DNA of 10,326 bases from contig JANXYT010000270.1 of assembly GCA_025355915.1 (NCBI GenBank), positions 1 through 10,326 of the forward strand, written 5' to 3'. How positions within the stretch are numbered: position 1 is the first letter of the stretch; every line of letters starts with the position of its first letter. The notes below the pieces were generated by a model. The model saw only the letters and a program-made list of their open reading frames with translations, did no database searches and was not told the origin of the DNA. This document shows, piece by piece, positions 1-7,900 of this stretch. The DNA comes from Holophagaceae bacterium. GTDB lineage: Bacteria; Acidobacteriota; Holophagae; Holophagales; Holophagaceae. The translations under genes and the position numbers were made by a program.

Positions 1-973
1 TGACGGAGAGGACCACCATCAGCATGTAGTTGCAGTTGGCCGTGAGGTGGAACCAGCACTCCAGCTTGGTGTGCAGGCTTTCGTTGGACATCCAGATGGT
101 CTTCATGAGCTTGCGGATGACCTGGGCATTGCCCTTGGCCCAGCGGTGCTGCTGGCTCTTGAAGGCGTTGACTTCGACGGGCAGCTCGGCGGGAACCACC
201 AGATCCTTGAGATAGATGCCCGACCAGCCTTTGAGCTGGGCGCGGTAGGACAGATCGGCATCCTCGGTGATGGTGTCGTGCTCCCAGCCTCCGGCGTCGG
301 CGATGGCGGAGACGCGCCACATGCCGGCGGTGCCACTGAAGTTGAAGAAGGCCTTGGAGCGGTTGCGGGCGGTGTGTTCGAAGACAAAGTGCCCGTCGAG
401 CAGGATGGCCTGCACCTGGGTCAGCAGTGAGAACTCGCGGTTCACGTGGGCCCAGCAGCCCTGGACGAAGGCCACCTTCTCATCGGCGAAGTGGGGGACA
501 GCCTTGCGGAGGAAATCCACCGTCGGGAGGAAATCCGCGTCGAACATGGCCACCAGCTCACCCTTGGCGACCTTCAGGCCCTCAGACAGTGCGCCAGCCT
601 TGAACCCCGTGCGGTCGGTGCGGTGAAGGTATTGGATATCGAAGCCCAGGAACTTGTAGCGGTCCACCACGGCGCTCGCGACCTTGATGGTGTCGTCCGT
701 GGAATCGTCTAAAACCTGGATCTCCAGCTTCTCCTTGGGCCAGTCCATCTTCACGACATGGTCCATGAGCCGCTCGATGACGTTTATCTCGTTGAACACG
801 GCCAGCTGCACCGTGACCACGGGTAAATAGTTCACATCCCCCTGCGGCTGCGGCACATCCATCTTATGACGGTAGTAGAGCAGGAGCATCCAGAGGCGAT
901 GGGCCCCGTAGATGCTCAGGATGGTGAGCAGCGTGAAGTAGGTGACCAGCACGACGGCTTTAATGACTTCCAT
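1..973 (-). CDS. family 2 glycosyltransferase, membrane-bound, CSLA/CSLC-like (3' end outside window)
   Basis: Reading leftward from the ATG at 973, the frame stays open to the window edge, giving the first 324 residues. A hydrophobic N-terminus (about residues 4-34) looks like a membrane anchor. The GT-A catalytic signature follows in order: VLDDST at 87-92 (D89/D90), FDADF at 144-148 (the DxD metal site), TED at 236-238 (catalytic base region) and QQHRW at 274-278 (QxxRW of processive synthases). Spacing and flanking words such as GTAGMWR and the LKGW that follows TED resemble the plant CSLA/CSLC glucomannan/xyloglucan synthases and their bacterial homologues more than BcsA. The probable role is polymerising or transferring a sugar from a nucleotide-sugar at the cytoplasmic membrane for an extracellular glycan; the product cannot be told. 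A GGGGGAG at 985-991 lies 11 nt before the ATG and supports this start. It is divergent from the kinase at 1099. The missing C-terminus should contain further membrane helices. Confidence 0.9.
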   Translation of the reverse strand, partial: MEVIKAVVLVTYFTLLTILSIYGAHRLWMLLLYYRHKMDVPQPQGDVNYLPVVTVQLAVFNEINVIERLMDHVVKMDWPKEKLEIQVLDDSTDDTIKVASAVVDRYKFLGFDIQYLHRTDRTGFKAGALSEGLKVAKGELVAMFDADFLPTVDFLRKAVPHFADEKVAFVQGCWAHVNREFSLLTQVQAILLDGHFVFEHTARNRSKAFFNFSGTAGMWRVSAIADAGGWEHDTITEDADLSYRAQLKGWSGIYLKDLVVPAELPVEVNAFKSQQHRWAKGNAQVIRKLMKTIWMSNESLHTKLECWFHLTANCNYMLMVVLSV

Positions 974-1084
974 CACGGAACAAGCTCCCCCAGCCCAGTC
1001 GAAGGGGCCTGCTTGATTGTGTCACGGGTTCCTGGAAAATCCATGCAATTCCCAACAAACTGCCACGTCCTCTCCAATGGGTTC

Positions 1085-1090
1085 GGTAGG
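1085..1090 (+). promoter_or_regulatory. ribosome binding site of the PEGA-type kinase
   Basis: GGTAGG lies 8 nt before the ATG at 1099. It favours that ATG over the out-of-frame ATG at 1091. The 125-nt divergent gap (974-1098) shows no convincing -35/-10 pair on either strand. Confidence 0.5.
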
Positions 1091-1098
1091 ATGCTGAC

Positions 1099-3000
1099 AT
1101 GGGTGACCTCGACAACCTCAACCTTCCCAAAACCATCGGACGCTACCAGGTGCTGAGTTTGCTGGGATCCGGTGCCATGGGTAGCGTCGTCCTGGCGGAG
1201 GACCCCCGGATCAAGCGGAAGGTGGCCATCAAGCTCATGAAGCTGGATGCCGTGAATACCGAGGCCGATCGGCATGAGTACCTGGCGCGGTTCCAACGGG
1301 AGGCTGAGGTCTCAGGCTTGTTGAATCATCCAGGCATCGTGGCTATTTATGACGTGGGCGAGGAGGCTGGCCACGGTCCCTTCCTGACCATGGAATTCGT
1401 CCCGGGCAAGCCCTTGGACAGCCTCATCAAGGTTGGTCCAACCCTGACGATAAAGGAAAAGCTGCGCATCGCGGTGATCCTCGCAGAAGCACTGGACCAC
1501 GCCCACGCCAAGGGCATCGTCCACCGGGATGTGAAACCCGGAAACGTGATGGTGGGCGTGGATGGCCGACCCAAGCTCATGGATTTCGGCATTGCCAAGC
1601 GGGAGGACGCCAGCCTGACCCAGACGGGCACCTTTTTAGGAACGCCCAGCTACGCGAGCCCAGAGCAGATCAAGGAAGGCCGGGTGGACAGCCGGTCGGA
1701 CATCTTCAGTTTCGGCGTGCTGGTCTTCGAACTCATGAGCGGGCAGTCGCCCTTCCCCGGCACTTCGATCAACACCATCCTCTACCGCATCGTGAACGAA
1801 CCCCCCATCGAAGTGCAGCCACCGCTGCTAGGGATCCTTCCAGAGGGATGGAGGCGGGTCATCGGCAAGGTTCTGTCGAAGCGGCCCGAGGATCGCCATG
1901 CCACCTGCACGGCCTTTGTGCGCGATCTCCTCGACGCCGTGGTGGAGTTGGGCAGGGAGGATCGGCGCGAACTCCTCGGTCTCATTCACATGAGTGGGGA
2001 GGCCCCATTGCCGGAGATTGTCTCCACCTCGTACGAGGAAACAATGGTGGTGGCGCGATCCGAATCGCAGCCATCAGGCTGGCCCTGGATCGTTGCGGTA
2101 GCCCTGGCGGTGGCGGTAGGCGGAGGATGGTTCCTGTTCAGCGGCCCCAAGGGCAGGCGCCTCCAGCTTGATTCCAGGCCCACGAGCGCCAAGGTCTTCG
2201 TGAATGACCTGGCTGTGGGCACCACCCCCATGAACCAGTCCCTGGTGCCGGGGGACCAGCTGCGCCTAGAACTGAAGGGGCATCAGCCCATCCGCTACGA
2301 GTTCAAGCCCGGTGACGCCCCGCCCCCTTTCCCCTTCGAGCCCATCCTCAGCGAGGAGGTGCTGGACTCGGCGCCCCCGGGTGCCACCGCGGTGCTGGAT
2401 GAGAAACCACTGGAAGGGGTCACCCCGTTGAAAGTCCGATGGAACCAGGGTCAGTCCCACCGCCTGACGCTCACCAAGGACAAGCTGGGCTTCGCTTCGG
2501 ATTTTGGACCGGGGGAGGTGCCAGGCGGCCGGATCTTCGAGCTGAAGGAAGCCACCACCGCGGAGACACGGCAGGAACCCCCGCTGAACCCGAATGCGCC
2601 AGGATCCCTCAAGCTGAGTGGCGGATTCAGCGTGCGCGTAAAAGTGGACGGCAGGGATATGGGAGAGCTTCACCCCGGTTCAAAGCTGACACTCACGCCG
2701 GGACGCCACCAGATTGAGTTGACGAGCACCCGCTACTTCTACAAGGATGCCCGTCCGGTCACGGTCATCGCAGACCAGGTCACCGCAGCGGTGGTTCCTG
2801 GCCTGGCGACCCTCACCGTCGAGACCTTCCCGGGGCCTGGCAAGGTTTTGGTGGACGGCATTGATAGCGGGATCGAAAGCGACGGGAGCAGCGTCCAGGT
2901 CAGCCAGGGACGGCACCTCATCACGGTGCGCGGTGCCAAGGGCTCCAAGAGCGAGACCATCGACCTCACTGGCGACAAGGGCTTGAAGTTCCCGCTTTGA
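1099..3000 (+). CDS. transmembrane Ser/Thr protein kinase (PknB-type) with PEGA-like C-terminal repeats
   Basis: This 633-residue Hanks-type kinase should phosphorylate Ser/Thr in cytoplasmic proteins in response to a signal outside the membrane. Kinase domain about 15-285: glycine loop GSGAMG 23-28, ATP lysine K45 (VAIK), helix-C glutamate probably E68, catalytic loop HRD 142-144 with K146 and N149, DFG 162-164, a Thr-rich activation loop (T174-T182) and SPEQ 187-190 in the APE position. The HRD arginine marks an RD kinase, usually activated by activation-loop phosphorylation. A hydrophobic stretch at about 328-347 is the single membrane helix. Beyond it are four PEGA-like beta units, about 354-398, 421-462, 502-543 and 569-611. 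The second has the clearest signature (APPGA, then TPL) and the last two are degenerate. This tail replaces the PASTA repeats of PknB proper and may bind a ligand, envelope component or protein; the ligand is unknown. It converges on the FHA phosphatase 87 nt downstream. Confidence 0.95.
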   Translation: MGDLDNLNLPKTIGRYQVLSLLGSGAMGSVVLAEDPRIKRKVAIKLMKLDAVNTEADRHEYLARFQREAEVSGLLNHPGIVAIYDVGEEAGHGPFLTMEFVPGKPLDSLIKVGPTLTIKEKLRIAVILAEALDHAHAKGIVHRDVKPGNVMVGVDGRPKLMDFGIAKREDASLTQTGTFLGTPSYASPEQIKEGRVDSRSDIFSFGVLVFELMSGQSPFPGTSINTILYRIVNEPPIEVQPPLLGILPEGWRRVIGKVLSKRPEDRHATCTAFVRDLLDAVVELGREDRRELLGLIHMSGEAPLPEIVSTSYEETMVVARSESQPSGWPWIVAVALAVAVGGGWFLFSGPKGRRLQLDSRPTSAKVFVNDLAVGTTPMNQSLVPGDQLRLELKGHQPIRYEFKPGDAPPPFPFEPILSEEVLDSAPPGATAVLDEKPLEGVTPLKVRWNQGQSHRLTLTKDKLGFASDFGPGEVPGGRIFELKEATTAETRQEPPLNPNAPGSLKLSGGFSVRVKVDGRDMGELHPGSKLTLTPGRHQIELTSTRYFYKDARPVTVIADQVTAAVVPGLATLTVETFPGPGKVLVDGIDSGIESDGSSVQVSQGRHLITVRGAKGSKSETIDLTGDKGLKFPL

Positions 3001-3013
3001 GGTCCAGCGAGTT

Positions 3014-3033
3014 CCGAATCCCCTTTGGTTCGG
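3014..3033. terminator. possible bidirectional hairpin between convergent genes
   Basis: In the 87-nt gap between the kinase stop (3000) and the phosphatase stop (3088), CCGAATC and GGTTCGG pair as a 7-bp stem (one G-T pair) around a 6-nt CCCTTT loop. No T-tract follows on either strand, so it is not a canonical intrinsic terminator. Its position between two convergent ends is the main support. Confidence 0.3.
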
Positions 3034-3087
3034 GCCCTCGAGCGATAGCTTCCGGCTGTCCGTGGTGAACGCCAGGGGCCTCCGGAG

Positions 3088-4725
3088 TCAGAGACGCTTG
3101 AGCAGGAGGATGGTCCGGTCATCCGCGAAGGGAGTGCCCTGGGCATGGACATCCAGGTCGGCCATGAGTTGGGCATCCAGGGCTTCGACAGGAATCGTCA
3201 CCCGGGACACGAGGAAGGCCTTGAGTCGTTCCGGGGAGTATTCCTCGTCTGAGGGATCGGCTGCCTCCGTGATCCCATCAGTGTAGAGCGCGAGCAATCC
3301 ACCGGGAGAAAGGGTGAACCGTCCAGTTCCATAGATTTGCCCGGGAAGCATGGCCAGAGGAAGGCCCTGGGATTCCAGTTCCTGACAGGAACCATCGGGG
3401 GCGACGTGAAAGCCCGGGTTGTGACCCGCATTGGTGTAGCTCACCATCCCGCTGGTGGGATCCAGGAGAGCCAGGAAGGCGGTCACGAAACGGCGGCCAT
3501 CGGTGTGTTTCGCGAGGGCCCGGGAGAGCTGGAAGGCCAAGTCCGCGGTGGACAGGTCCCGCTCGGCCCAGGCTTCCAGATAGGCAGCCAGACTCGCCAT
3601 CAGCAGGCCGGGCCCGAGCCCCTTGCCGCTTACGTCGGCCAAGGCGAGCAGCCAGCGACCGTCCGCCCGCTGCCACCAACCGAACAGGTCTCCGCTCACT
3701 TGCCGGCTGGGCAGATTGTTGCCGTGAAGCTGGAAGCCCGGGATCTCCGGCGGGAAGCCCGGCAGCAACCCTTGCTGGATGTGGCGGGCGAGGTCCAGTT
3801 CCTGGTCCACCTTCTTCCGCGCCAGGGCCTCTTCCCGCATCCGGGCCTGCTCCAGCTTGGCGGTGGCCAGAGTGGCAAGGGTGCTCGCCAGGCGCAGATC
3901 CTCCTCATTGAAGGCCCGGCGCGGCGGATGGGAGTCGAGGTAGAGCAATCCCTTCACCACGCCCTGGTGTTCCAAAGGGGTGACCAGGGCCGACGTGACG
4001 CCGCTGTTCACGAGAGAAGGCGAGGCCAGTCCCTGGTTGTCGCCGAGGACATTGAAGAGCACGGACTCCTTCCGCTGGAGGGCCGCGTCCACGAGGCTCC
4101 GCGACAGCAATATGGGCTGGTGGCCTTCGGGTCCGCGGGAGGCCACGGTGTGCAGCCCGGCCTTCGCGTCCTGAATCAGGACGGCGGCCCGCCAGGGTTC
4201 CAGCAGGGTCCAGAGCCGGTCCAGAAGATGGGCGAGCATTTGCTCAGGTGGGCTGTCTTCCAGCAGTTCCATGGACAGGGCCTGGATCTCCCGGATCACC
4301 TCCCGCAAACGATGGGTCTCCGGTGCCTCGCCGCGTCGATCGGGGCCGGCACGGAGGCGGTCCAGGGGGAGCACCACCGATCCCGCGGAGGAAGATTCGT
4401 CAGAGTCGGTGCCAATGCTGACCCTGGGACCCTGGCTCCGGAAGCCTAGGCGCAGAGGGACCTGCCCCAGGAGGATCTCGTCCTCCTCGTGAATGGGGTG
4501 GGGATCCGAGATGCGCTCCCCGTTGATCGAGGTTCCGTTCAGGGAGCCCAGGTCCTCCAGGTAGGGCACGTCCTCTTTCATGGAGATGCGGGCGTGGTGG
4601 CGGCTCAGGCTGCCATCGGGAATGGCCACATCGTTCTGCGACGAGCGCCCGAGGGTCCAGGACTGGGCCTCGCCCTCCAGGGGGAAGGGCGGTTGACCAG
4701 GGATGTGCAGCAGCAAGGGCTTCAT
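3088..4725 (-). CDS. FHA-GAF-SpoIIE (PPM-type) Ser/Thr phosphatase, RsbU-like
   Basis: This 545-residue soluble protein has three modules. FHA, about 22-94: GR at 26-27, SRHH at 41-44 and SLNG at 61-64, the conserved phosphothreonine-binding loops. GAF-like, about 155-295. A short coiled linker (about 290-315), then a SpoIIE/PPM phosphatase domain, about 310-545. Metal-ligand acidic residues are all present: D346 (SGD), D364 (DVSGKG), D483 (YTDG) and D535/D536 (DDRT), plus NAGHN at 432-436. It should therefore be an active Mn/Mg-dependent phosphatase controlled by phosphopeptide docking and a GAF signal. No transmembrane segment is seen. The start chosen is the ATG at 4725, because the FHA begins immediately after it and AGAAGG lies 4 nt upstream (rather close). 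A GTG at 4767 would add 14 residues but has no visible ribosome site. Flanked by two Ser/Thr kinases, it is the natural candidate to read or reverse their phosphorylation, although RsbU-like enzymes usually act on an STAS antagonist, which is absent here. Confidence 0.93.
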   Translation of the reverse strand: MKPLLLHIPGQPPFPLEGEAQSWTLGRSSQNDVAIPDGSLSRHHARISMKEDVPYLEDLGSLNGTSINGERISDPHPIHEEDEILLGQVPLRLGFRSQGPRVSIGTDSDESSSAGSVVLPLDRLRAGPDRRGEAPETHRLREVIREIQALSMELLEDSPPEQMLAHLLDRLWTLLEPWRAAVLIQDAKAGLHTVASRGPEGHQPILLSRSLVDAALQRKESVLFNVLGDNQGLASPSLVNSGVTSALVTPLEHQGVVKGLLYLDSHPPRRAFNEEDLRLASTLATLATAKLEQARMREEALARKKVDQELDLARHIQQGLLPGFPPEIPGFQLHGNNLPSRQVSGDLFGWWQRADGRWLLALADVSGKGLGPGLLMASLAAYLEAWAERDLSTADLAFQLSRALAKHTDGRRFVTAFLALLDPTSGMVSYTNAGHNPGFHVAPDGSCQELESQGLPLAMLPGQIYGTGRFTLSPGGLLALYTDGITEAADPSDEEYSPERLKAFLVSRVTIPVEALDAQLMADLDVHAQGTPFADDRTILLLKRL

Positions 4726-4793
4726 GGGGCCTTCTGGTTCAGGGGATCGAGGCTTGCACGTGGGCACGCTGGGAACAGGCCAGGTATACTACC

Positions 4794-4824
4794 TTGCATC
4801 TCATGAGTTAGCCTATGATGTAAT
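4794..4824 (+). promoter_or_regulatory. weak candidate promoter upstream of the TPR kinase
   Basis: The short AT-richer patch between the divergent phosphatase and kinase genes contains TTGCAT (4794-4799) and an extended -10, TGaTGTAAT (-10 hexamer 4819-4824), 19 nt apart. An alternative -10, TATGAT at 4814-4819, leaves only a 14-nt spacer. The perfect palindrome CTCATGAG (4800-4807) sits between the boxes and could be an operator half, or chance. Confidence 0.25.
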
Positions 4825-4840
4825 CGATCCCAAGGCATCC

Positions 4841-4965
4841 ATGTCCCAACAGCCAGCTCCTTGTCTTGGCCCCGATGAGATCCTCTCGCTCTTGGGGGCG
4901 GGCGAGATGCGTGGTACCACCGCACAGGAAGGCTGAAGGCGTGGGCGATCGCGGAGAGCCATCCC
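4841..4965 (+). pseudogene. probable relic of a Ser/Thr kinase N-terminus, frameshifted
   Basis: From the ATG at 4841 a 31-codon frame (TGA at 4934-4936) contains LGPDEILSLLGAGEM, which closely resembles the opening of many acidobacterial kinases (LGPYEIxxxLGAGGMG, beta-1 plus glycine loop). After the ATG codon at 4907-4909 the likeness moves to another frame: from 4912 it reads WYHRTGRLKAWAI, similar to the VYRARDxRLxRxVAIK that normally follows. A one-base loss near 4910 would explain the switch. The likeness ends near 4965, where the N-terminal extension of the next gene is encoded, and the rest of a kinase is missing. The downstream kinase has its own complete glycine loop at about 5106, so this is extra. 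Alternatively the 31-codon frame is a short leader peptide; it ends 4 nt before the next start codon. Confidence 0.45.
4926..4932 (+). promoter_or_regulatory. ribosome binding site deciding the start of the TPR kinase
   Basis: AGGAAGG lies 8 nt before the GTG at 4941. It is the best Shine-Dalgarno match for this gene and argues against in-frame upstream starts (TTG 4866, ATG 4875), which have no such site. It lies inside the putative kinase relic. Confidence 0.6.
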
Positions 4966-7900
4966 TGGATCCCCTGCATTCTCAAGCAGAAACCTTGGCT
5001 GACACCGGCGCCAGCCACCCAGCTCCTTTCCACCATTCCAACGTTTCGAAGGTTCCGGAATTCCCCGTGAAGGACTGGGAACGCTATGAGTTCCTGGCCT
5101 TCCTGGGGCAGGGCGGCATGGGCACCGTCTTTCTGGGGCGGGACCGGAAATTGGGCCGAGAGGTGGCCATCAAATTCGTTCGCAGCGACGATGACCGATT
5201 CCTGCAGCGGTTCATGATGGAAGCGAGGGCCCAGGCGCGGGTGGACCATGAGCATGTCTGCAAGGTCTTCGAGGTCGGGGAAGTAGAGGGGAGAATCTTC
5301 ATCGCCATGCAGCACATTGGCGGAGCCAGCCTGGATGTGGCTTCGGGACTCACCCTGGAACAAAAGGTGATCGTGCTGCGGGACGCCGCTCTGGGGGTCC
5401 ATGAAGCCCATCGGGTCGGCATCATCCACCGGGATCTCAAGCCCTCGAACATCATGGTGGAGCGGACGGAAGACGGCGCCTGCCGCACCTTCGTCATGGA
5501 CTTCGGCCTCGCCCGCGAGTGGAACCAGGACGTCACGGAAACGGGTTCGGTGCTGGGCACACCTGCCTACATGTCGCCCGAGCAGGCCCGTGGAGAGGTG
5601 TCCCGACTGGACCGACGCACGGACGTCTATAGCCTGGGGGCCACGCTCTACCACCTGACCACCGGTCGGCCCCCCTTCGCCGGAGCCAACGCCCTGGAAA
5701 TCCTCAGCGCCATCGCCTCTGTGGAGGTTCCACCCAGCCGTGCCCTCGGTCTGGACATCCCCAGAGATCTGGAAGCGATCACGCTCAAATGCCTGGAGAA
5801 GGAACGCTCACGGCGCTACGACTCTGCCAAGTCCTTGGCGGACGACCTGGGTCGCTTTCTTGCGGGAGAGCCCGTCCTGGCGAGGCCCGCGGGCCTCATC
5901 TATCGCACGCATCGCCGGTTCATGAAACACAAGCAGCTGGCTGTGACGGGCACTGTGGCCGTGGTGCTGGTGCTGGGGGCACTGGGTTCGGCCCTCAAGA
6001 CCCGACGGGATGCCGGTCGCAGCGAACAGTTGGCCCAGCAGTTCACGGAATCCATGGAACGCATCGAATCCTTGGCCCGCTATTCAGCGCTCTCCCCTCT
6101 CCATGACATCCGGCCCGACTTGAATGCCGTGCGGGCCAACATGGCTCACCTCCAGGAGGCCATGAGACAGGCGGGAAGGCTCGCCAACGGCCCTGGGCTA
6201 TACGCTCTCGGCCGGGGATATTGGACTCTGGACGATGACGAAAAGGCCCGTGAACACCTGCAGATGGCCTGGGATGCGGGGTACCGGGAACCGCGGGTGG
6301 CCCTCGCCTTGGCGGTTGTCCTTGGCCGGCAATATCAGGAGAAGCTCCTCGAGGCAGAGCGGATTCCCTCAGCCAGCTACCGTGAGGCCCGCAAGAAGGA
6401 CCTAGAATCGACGTTTCGGGCACGAGCCCTGGGCTACCTGCGCCAAGCCAATGGAGTCGTGGAGGCCTCTCCGGCCTATCTGGACGCCCTCATGGCCTTC
6501 TACGAGGGACGCCTGGATGAAGCCCTCGACCGCCTGAAGGTCATCGGGGAGGAACTACCCTGGTTCTACGAGGCTCGCCTGCTCCGCGGCTCGCTGTTGC
6601 AGGCCCGAGCCTGGAAACGTTGGAACCAGGGTGAACGGGAGGCGGCCCTCGCGGATTTCGACCTCGGTAGGCGGGAACTCGCCCAGGCCGCGGCCAGCGG
6701 GCGCAGCGCGCCGGTCGTTCATGCGGCCATGGCTGAACTCGAACTCAACGTCCTCATCATGGAGAAATATGGCCGGGGTCAGGTCGAGTCGGCCTTTGCC
6801 CGGGGGATGGCCGCGACCAGGACAGCCCTGGTGGCCCAACCGGACCATTCGCCCTCGCTCATTCTTCAGGCCGCTCTGCTGGGAGAACTTGCGGACTTCA
6901 GGACCAGTCACGGCGAGACATCCAATGACCTGGTCCGGCAAGCGGTGGCTACGGCCACTCTGGCCGTTTCTGGAGGGCCAACTCGCATGGACGCTTGGGC
7001 GGCGCTTGGCAAGGCGCACTACCAGTGGGGTAATGTCCTCCAGGACCAGAACCTCGACCCCACGGACCAACTCACCAAGGGACTTCGGGCACTGGAATCC
7101 ATCTCAACCGAAAAACGGGACTATGCGGTGGAGAACCACATCGGCCTGATCCACCAGACCTGGTCGGATTTCGAAGACCAACAGGGGAGGGATCCCTCGG
7201 CACACTTGAGCGGTGCCATTGCCGCCTACCAGCACGCCACCCAGATGGAGCCCTACCAGCTGCCCGCCTGGATCAACCTCGGGACCTGCCTTCAGCAGCG
7301 AGCCATGCGCCCAAAGGCTGCTGACCCTGAGGGGGATCTCCGGGCAGCTCTGAAGGTGCTTGATCAGGCCCAGGCGCTCAATCCCAAGCATTTCGTCCCC
7401 TACTTCGTGCGAGGCAAGGTCTTCTACAATCTGGCGCTGATCAAAAGGGGCCGTGGCGAAGATCCCCAACCCGATCTCCTGCGATCCGTGGCGGCCAACC
7501 GCCAGGGCATCGCCATCAACGCCGGCATGCCGCATCTGCACAATGGCGTCGGGCTCGCGCAGCTGCAGTTGGCCCGCGCGGCCTGGGATACGGGACGGGA
7601 TCCGCTTCCTCTCCTGATGCAAGCGCAGGAAGCCTATCAAAGGGCCATCACAGCCGCCCCCAAACAGGTCTTCGGGTATCTCAACCTGGGCGACCTCCTG
7701 ATCTGGAAGGCTCGCTGGGAACGTGGGCCGGGCGCTTCGCAAGACCTCGAGAAGGCGTCGGTGGTCCTTCAGAAGGCGCTGGCAATTGCGCCCAGCCATA
7801 AAGGGGTTCTGTCCAATCTCGGCCGGGTGGAGACCTCGCGTATCGGGCTGATCCTGCGAGAAGGTGGAGACCCATCCCAGAGTTCCATGCGGGGGGAGGC

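Noticed and set aside
1033..1049. Sigma-54-like GG/GC promoter before the PEGA kinase
   Set aside because: The GG to GC spacing is 9 nt instead of the required 10 and the flanking bases do not match consensus.
3337..4449. Long open frame on the plus strand opposite the phosphatase gene
   Set aside because: It is antisense to a gene with clear FHA, GAF and PPM motifs; its product has no recognisable domain and is typical of GC-rich antisense shadows.
4726..4767. GTG start adding 14 residues to the FHA phosphatase
   Set aside because: No Shine-Dalgarno precedes it, and the added residues lie outside the FHA fold; ATG 4725 with AGAAGG upstream fits better.
4866..4940. Upstream TTG/ATG starts for the TPR kinase
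   Set aside because: No ribosome site, and the added residues are Arg-rich and overlap the kinase relic in another frame; GTG 4941 has AGGAAGG 8 nt upstream.
4722..5654. Long minus-strand open frame across the phosphatase start and the TPR kinase
   Set aside because: Antisense to the conserved kinase domain, with no domain likeness of its own.
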